Shown piece by piece: positions 34,129 to 36,523 of a stretch of DNA of 36,523 nt. The DNA is taken from contig JAJZQN010000037.1 of assembly GCA_021847605.1 (NCBI GenBank), positions 1 through 36,523 of the forward strand, read 5' to 3'. Below the pieces are notes generated by a model that was given only the letters and a program-made list of their open reading frames with translations, was not told the DNA's origin and searched no databases. The stretch comes from Pseudomonadota bacterium (lineage in GTDB: Bacteria; Pseudomonadota; Alphaproteobacteria; Sphingomonadales; Sphingomonadaceae). Within the stretch, counting starts at the first letter, position 1, and each line of letters opens with the position of its first letter. A program made the position numbers and the translations under genes.

Positions 34129-35439
34129 ATGCCCGACGACCCCAGCAGCGAAGCGAGCCGCGATCATAGCCTGTCGCTCCAGTGGCAGATGCTGGCCGGC
34201 TTTGCCGTGGGGCTGGTCGCGGGTCTGGCCGCCTATATGGGCGCGCGCGACGCGCCCTGGGTGAATTTCACCGTTACCTATGTCACCGGCCCGGTGGGGC
34301 AGGTTTTCCTGCGCCTGCTGTTCATGCTGGTCATCCCGCTGCTGGTGTCGGCATTGATCGTCGGCATCGCGGAAATGGGTGAGATACGGGCGTTGAAACG
34401 GGTGGGCCTGCGCACGCTGATCTACACGCTGATCGTGTCGGGCATCGCCGTACTCCTCAGCCTGCTGCTGGTCGACCTGTTACAGCCGGGCGCCGGCATC
34501 GATCCGGCGCAGGCCCGCGCCATGCTGGACCAGAACGGCAGCGGCGCGCAGGCGATACTGAACCGGGGTGGCGACGCGCCGACCGGCCTGGCCGCCGTGC
34601 TGGCGATCGTGCCTGACAATATCGTCGCCGCCATGGCCGGGAACGACATATTGGCGGTGATGGTCTTTGCCCTGTTCTTCGGCATCGGACTGGTGCTGGT
34701 GCAGACGGAGCAGTCGAAACTGCTGCTGTCGGCGATGGAGGGTGTGTTCGAGGTGACGATGCGCCTGATGGGGCTGGTCATCCGCCTCGCCCCCATCGCC
34801 ATCGCCTGTTTCATGTTCAATCTGGCCGCGCAGTTCGGATGGGATCTGCTCATCCGCCTGTCCGCCTATGTCGGCGTCGTGCTGCTGACGCTGGCGATCC
34901 AGATGTTCGGCGTCTATTCGCTGCTGATCGCGTTTGTGGCGCGCCGCTCACCGATCCGCTTTTTCGCGGCGGTGCAGGAAGCGAGCGTCATGGCCTTTGC
35001 CACCGCATCGTCCAACGCCACCCTGCCCACCGCCATCCGCGTGGCGGAGGAAAAACTGCATCTGCCCCGCCGCATCGCCCGCTTCGTCCTGACCATCGGG
35101 GCGACCGCGAACCAGAATGGCACGGCAATGTTCGAGGGGATCACCGTCCTCTTCCTCGCGCAGTTTTTCGGCGTGGACCTGTCGATCGGTCAGCAGGTGA
35201 TGGTGATGCTGGTGTGCATATTGGGCGGCGTCGGCACGGCGGGCGTTCCGGCCGGATCGCTGCCGGTGGTGGCGATGATATTGGGCATGGTCGGCGTACC
35301 GCCCGAAAGCATCGGACTGGTGCTGGGCGTCGACCGATTGCTCGACATGTGCCGCACCAGCCTGAACGTCACCGGCGACATTGTGGCCGCAACGGTGATT
35401 TCGGCGGGGGAGAAGGAGGAACACGAAGCTGCCGCATGA
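34129..35439 (+). CDS. Dicarboxylate/amino acid:cation symporter (DAACS family), second copy
   Basis: A 436-residue inner-membrane symporter of the same family as the gene at 31620 but clearly divergent from it. Conserved parts are FLRLLFMLVIPLLVSALIVGIAEMG, AFATASSNATLPTAI for hairpin 1, ATANQNGTAMFEGI for helix 7, GGVGTAGVPAGSLPVVAMI for hairpin 2 and VDRLLDMCRTSLNVTGDIVAA for helix 8. The ATANQNGTA wording and the R of DMCRTSLNVTGD resemble the glutamate/aspartate transporters (GltPh-like). A ~40-residue hydrophilic loop (about 120-160) separates early helices. GGAG lies at close spacing before ATG 34129. The 3' end is four bases from the convergent FMN reductase stop. Confidence 0.94.
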   Translation: MPDDPSSEASRDHSLSLQWQMLAGFAVGLVAGLAAYMGARDAPWVNFTVTYVTGPVGQVFLRLLFMLVIPLLVSALIVGIAEMGEIRALKRVGLRTLIYTLIVSGIAVLLSLLLVDLLQPGAGIDPAQARAMLDQNGSGAQAILNRGGDAPTGLAAVLAIVPDNIVAAMAGNDILAVMVFALFFGIGLVLVQTEQSKLLLSAMEGVFEVTMRLMGLVIRLAPIAIACFMFNLAAQFGWDLLIRLSAYVGVVLLTLAIQMFGVYSLLIAFVARRSPIRFFAAVQEASVMAFATASSNATLPTAIRVAEEKLHLPRRIARFVLTIGATANQNGTAMFEGITVLFLAQFFGVDLSIGQQVMVMLVCILGGVGTAGVPAGSLPVVAMILGMVGVPPESIGLVLGVDRLLDMCRTSLNVTGDIVAATVISAGEKEEHEAAA

Positions 35440-35443
35440 AGCG

Positions 35444-36013
35444 TCAGCGCCGTGCCTTCGCCGCTTCCGCCCACCATATGAGGCTATCCGCAAAACCGGC
35501 AAAACCGCGCTCCAGCGCCGCGCCACTGGCCCCTTGCGGCATCGCCTCTTCATCCAGCGTCTGACCGATCTGACCAACGCTCAACCGCTCCGGCACCACG
35601 GCCATGCCCATCGCCGACAGCGTCACCGTCCAGTCGGCATGGCTGTTGACCCCGGCAAAGCGTCCTGCCGAATAGCTGGCGATGGCGGCAGGACGGCGAT
35701 CAAATTCCTTGAGATAATGATCGACCAGATTTTTAAGGCCCGGCTGCATGCCGCGATTATACTCGCCCGCAACAAAGACGAAGGCATCGGCGGCGGCCAG
35801 CCGGTCCGCCAGCGCCGCCATGGTGGCCGGCGCTTCGCCCGCCGGATAATCGCTGTAGCGCAGGTCGAGCATGGGAAGGTCGATCGCCTTGGCATCGACC
35901 AGACTGGCCCCGTGGCCCAATGCTTCGAAACCCCGGATCAGATAGTCGGCCAGCCGGATGCCGAGCCGACCGCTGCGATAGGAACCATAAAGGACGAGGA
36001 TGTCGAGCGCCAT
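35444..36013 (-). CDS. NADPH-dependent FMN reductase-family flavoprotein
   Basis: A cytoplasmic flavodoxin-fold oxidoreductase of 189 residues (NAD(P)H:FMN or quinone reductase group). The FMN phosphate loop is VLYGSYRSGRLGIRLADYL near the N-terminus, and VFVAGEYNRGMQPGLKNLVDHY (around residues 80-101) is the second flavin-binding segment. A conserved SYSAGRFAGV follows. AAGG lies 6 bases before the ATG at 36013. The natural electron acceptor (FMN, quinone, azo or nitro compound) cannot be inferred. It is monocistronic; a MITE-like element begins about 80 bases upstream. Confidence 0.92.
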   Translation of the reverse strand: MALDILVLYGSYRSGRLGIRLADYLIRGFEALGHGASLVDAKAIDLPMLDLRYSDYPAGEAPATMAALADRLAAADAFVFVAGEYNRGMQPGLKNLVDHYLKEFDRRPAAIASYSAGRFAGVNSHADWTVTLSAMGMAVVPERLSVGQIGQTLDEEAMPQGASGAALERGFAGFADSLIWWAEAAKARR

Positions 36014-36090
36014 GCGAAGCCTTCCCTATTGCTACCGGGCTGGTCTTCGCATGGCTGTTCGGGAGGGTCCAGACCGAACGGACGGGCTTT

Positions 36091-36257
36091 TAGGGTTGAT
36101 CGACATTTAGGAGATGACGTGGCGAGCCGTCAGGCCAGCGCAGCTAAAATGGTGAGTTTTCGTGACCCGGAACGCAGCGCACTTAAAGTGCGTGAGTACC
36201 GGAAGCGCGAAAAATCGCCATTTGCAGCCCGTCAGAACTGAATGTCGATCAACCCTA
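36091..36257. mobile_element. MITE-like palindromic element with TA flanks (IS630/mariner-type suspected)
   Basis: TAGGGTTGATCGACATT at 36091-36107 is repeated exactly in reverse complement at 36241-36257. The interior continues the symmetry: a TGACG word, then AAAATGG/CCATTTG and TTTTCG/CGAAAA arms, CCGG words, and a central GCACTTAAAGTGC dyad at 36179-36191. The left half has about 20 extra bases. If the outer TA at each end is the target duplication, the element is 163 bp (36093-36255), beginning GGGTTGATCG. TA duplication is typical of IS630/Tc1-mariner elements. It encodes no protein. The TA plus terminal G forms the stop codon of the adjacent gene. Confidence 0.7.
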
Positions 36258-36437
36258 GCGCAGCTTGGCGATATTCAGCCCGTCTTCCTTGGCGCGGGCC
36301 TTGGTCGATTCCTCGCTGCGGGTCAGCGCCTTGGCAATGGCTTTCAGAGCCATGCCCTTCTTGGCCAGCGTGTGCAGCTTCTGGATCTCGTCCTGGGTCC
36401 AGGGCTGTTTATGCCGTTCGAAACGATCACCCGCCAT
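36255..36437 (-). CDS. Small HTH-like protein (SANT/Myb- or GcrA-like N-terminus), 60 residues
   Basis: A 60-residue, strongly basic cytoplasmic protein with AAAGGA six bases before its ATG. The sequence has PWTQDEIQKLHTLAKKGMALKA, then IAKALTRSEESTKARAKE. The W-T-x-D-E start and the K-G-M-A-L-K-A-I-A turn look like a small HTH or Myb-type DNA-binding unit. Such short proteins are widespread and uncharacterised in alphaproteobacteria. The stop codon TAG is built from the TA flank and first base of the neighbouring MITE-like element, so the C-terminus may have been set by that insertion. Function is unknown. Confidence 0.75.
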   Translation of the reverse strand: MAGDRFERHKQPWTQDEIQKLHTLAKKGMALKAIAKALTRSEESTKARAKEDGLNIAKLR

Positions 36438-36475
36438 CTGATTTCCTTTGTTTGAAGAACCGCATCGGCCCGCTC

Positions 36476-36523
36476 CCCCACCCGACTACCCAACGGCAGT
36501 ATCATATGGGTGGTCGGGTGGGG
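36476..36523. repeat. Long hairpin at the window edge
   Basis: CCCCACCCGACTACCCA (36476-36492) pairs with TGGGTGGTCGGGTGGGG (36507-36523) around a 14-base loop, with a single T-G wobble. It may continue beyond the window. It resembles a palindromic intergenic repeat unit rather than a terminator, since no T-run is visible, and lies just upstream of the small HTH-like gene. Confidence 0.7.

Overview
The window looks like chromosome from a sphingomonad (Sphingobium/Sphingomonas-type alphaproteobacterium). This rests on high GC, alphaproteobacterial protein sequences (FabI, AroC, PdxH, IlvD), a TonB-dependent receptor with a typical EEIVVTG TonB box, and the GC-rich CTCCCCT/AGGGGAG palindromic repeats common between genes in that order. 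The assignment is inference from family resemblance; no search was run.

Layout. 1-200: cut-off end of an IS5-type insertion sequence. 421-2656: peroxide defence pair ahpC-ahpF, separated by a strong hairpin. 2698-3867: MHS-type MFS symporter, convergent with ahpF. 4367-6117: SDR oxidoreductase and divergent LysR regulator, visibly more AT-rich. 6293-10813: L,D-transpeptidase, ilvD and a CPA1 Na+/H+ antiporter. 10856-17931: a dedicated anion uptake locus, with a TctD/TctE-like response regulator and kinase divergent from an operon of solute-binding protein, OprP-like porin, CitMHS symporter and AbrB-family membrane protein. 17915-22589: TerC-family protein, siderophore-type TonB receptor and an MFS gene that starts and ends in palindromic repeats. 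22623-26028: FAH-family hydrolase, PhzF-family isomerase and SLC13/RCK transporter. 26470-30736: leftward run dnaJ/cbpA-like, yihY, fabI, DUF559, aroC. 30865-36013: pdxH, two DAACS dicarboxylate symporters, a bestrophin and an FMN reductase. 36091-36523: a MITE-like palindrome, a 60-residue HTH-like gene and a further hairpin at the edge.

How it works together. The 10.9-17.9 kb locus could carry an organic anion through every step: outer membrane porin, periplasmic binding protein, inner membrane symporter, plus a two-component sensor. The binding protein has no ABC permease or ATPase beside it, so it may serve the sensor or symporter instead. With the SLC13, two DAACS and MHS transporters, the window is unusually rich in predicted carboxylate uptake.

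The most unusual observations concern small repeats acting on genes. (i) Two inverted palindromic repeats bracket a DUF559 gene inside the fabI-aroC run; they appear to supply the ribosome binding sites of both DUF559 and aroC and the C-terminus of DUF559. (ii) A related repeat supplies the last ~24 codons of the MFS gene. (iii) A 163-bp palindromic element with TA flanks forms the stop codon of the small HTH-like gene. (iv) The response regulator, and less certainly the MFS gene, lack a canonical start where homology demands one. No tRNA, rRNA or CRISPR array was seen.
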